Assembly: GCA_937988705.1 (NCBI GenBank)
Contig: CALKIA010000057.1
Coordinates: 1-15,888 of the forward strand
DNA from: an uncultured Chloroflexota bacterium
GTDB taxonomy: Bacteria; Chloroflexota; Anaerolineae; Aggregatilineales; Phototrophicaceae
Direction: 5' to 3'
Length of the DNA stretch: 15,888 nucleotides
Shown here piece after piece: positions 15,511-15,888 of this stretch. A program made the translations under genes and the position numbers. Under the pieces are notes generated by a model. The model saw only the letters and a program-made list of their open reading frames with translations, had not been told where the DNA came from and did no database searches. Numbering within the stretch: position 1 is the stretch's first letter; every line of letters starts with the position of its first letter.

Positions 15511-15882
15511 TTACATATAGAACATATCTTCCACCGTACCGAGAAACAGCCGGCGGTTGAGCGGCTTAGCAAGCAAGGCGTTGAAACCGGAATCCAGGGC
15601 GTCGTGCTTGAGCCGGGGAGTGTGATAGGCGCTGATGGCGATGCAGCGGAGTTCGGCCAGTTCTGGTGTGCTGCGAATGGCGCTCAGAAGTTGGAACCCG
15701 TCCTGTCCCGGCAGCGCCAGATCGATGATGGCGCCGATGTAAGCCCCCGCATGCAGCATTTCCCACGCAGCTTCAGCCGTCGCCGCGATATCGGACTCTT
15801 TATTCACCTGTTTCAACATCCGGGCGACCAGTTCTTGCCCGTCGGGATCATCTTCAACGACTAAAATGGGATAGCGATTCAT
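15511..15882 (-). CDS. Single-domain response regulator (CheY-like receiver)
   Basis: A 123-residue receiver domain without an output domain. Key residues: acidic pocket Glu10/Asp11/Asp12 (VVEDDPDG), phospho-acceptor Asp54 (IIDLALPGQDG), Ser84 in place of the switch Thr (AISAY), and Lys106 (LAKPLN). It should be phosphorylated by a histidine kinase and act by protein contact or as a phosphorelay step. It is convergent with the second kinase gene, 11 bases between stops, and near the right edge only six bases lie upstream of its ATG, so its ribosome-binding site and promoter are not visible. Stand-alone receivers of this kind are typical partners of phytochrome-type and other PAS-rich kinases. 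Confidence 0.9.
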   Translation of the reverse strand: MNRYPILVVEDDPDGQELVARMLKQVNKESDIAATAEAAWEMLHAGAYIGAIIDLALPGQDGFQLLSAIRSTPELAELRCIAISAYHTPRLKHDALDSGFNALLAKPLNRRLFLGTVEDMFYM

Positions 15883-15888
15883 AGTGAA

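Overview
The window looks like chromosomal DNA of a Chloroflexota bacterium, possibly Anaerolineae-like. This is inferred from gene content: a secreted protein with a long Thr-Pro stalk, sensor kinases that start with a seven-helix membrane region followed by several PAS domains, and rather GC-rich coding sequence. I see no rRNA, tRNA, CRISPR array, insertion sequence or phage gene.

Region 1 (1-1352). A minus-strand gene, cut by the left edge, encodes an exported protein: signal peptide, Glu/Thr/Pro-rich linker, a four-cysteine folded domain and a Thr-Pro stalk built from 36-bp tandem repeats. A 263-bp divergent intergenic region separates it from the next gene.

Region 2 (1353-5375, plus strand). 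This is a sugar-utilisation cluster: L-rhamnose isomerase (rhaA), a protein with two class II aldolase domains of which only the first keeps the metal and catalytic residues, and an MFS transporter. The likely route is uptake, isomerisation of rhamnose to rhamnulose, and aldol cleavage after phosphorylation. No kinase or regulator gene is visible here. The two internal gaps each carry a strong GC-rich hairpin.

Region 3 (5384-8353, minus strand, convergent with region 2). In transcription order: an SDR oxidoreductase, an RmlD-like NAD(P)-dependent sugar epimerase/reductase, and a CLC-family anion transporter whose motifs resemble the fluoride-exporting CLC-F clade. A two-receiver response regulator (8519-9307) lies just upstream on the same strand.

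Region 4 (8519-15882). This is a signalling module: two-receiver response regulator (minus), two tandem paralogous hybrid-less histidine kinases (plus), and a single-receiver response regulator (minus). Each kinase has a 7TM sensor, four PAS domains, HisKA and HATPase_c. The kinases are 975 and 966 residues long and keep the same residue register at the phospho-acceptor (His760 in both). Neither response regulator has an output domain, so the module looks like a phosphorelay or a protein-interaction switch, not a direct transcription circuit. The divergent region between the first regulator and the first kinase carries a cluster of CTAG-centred motifs.
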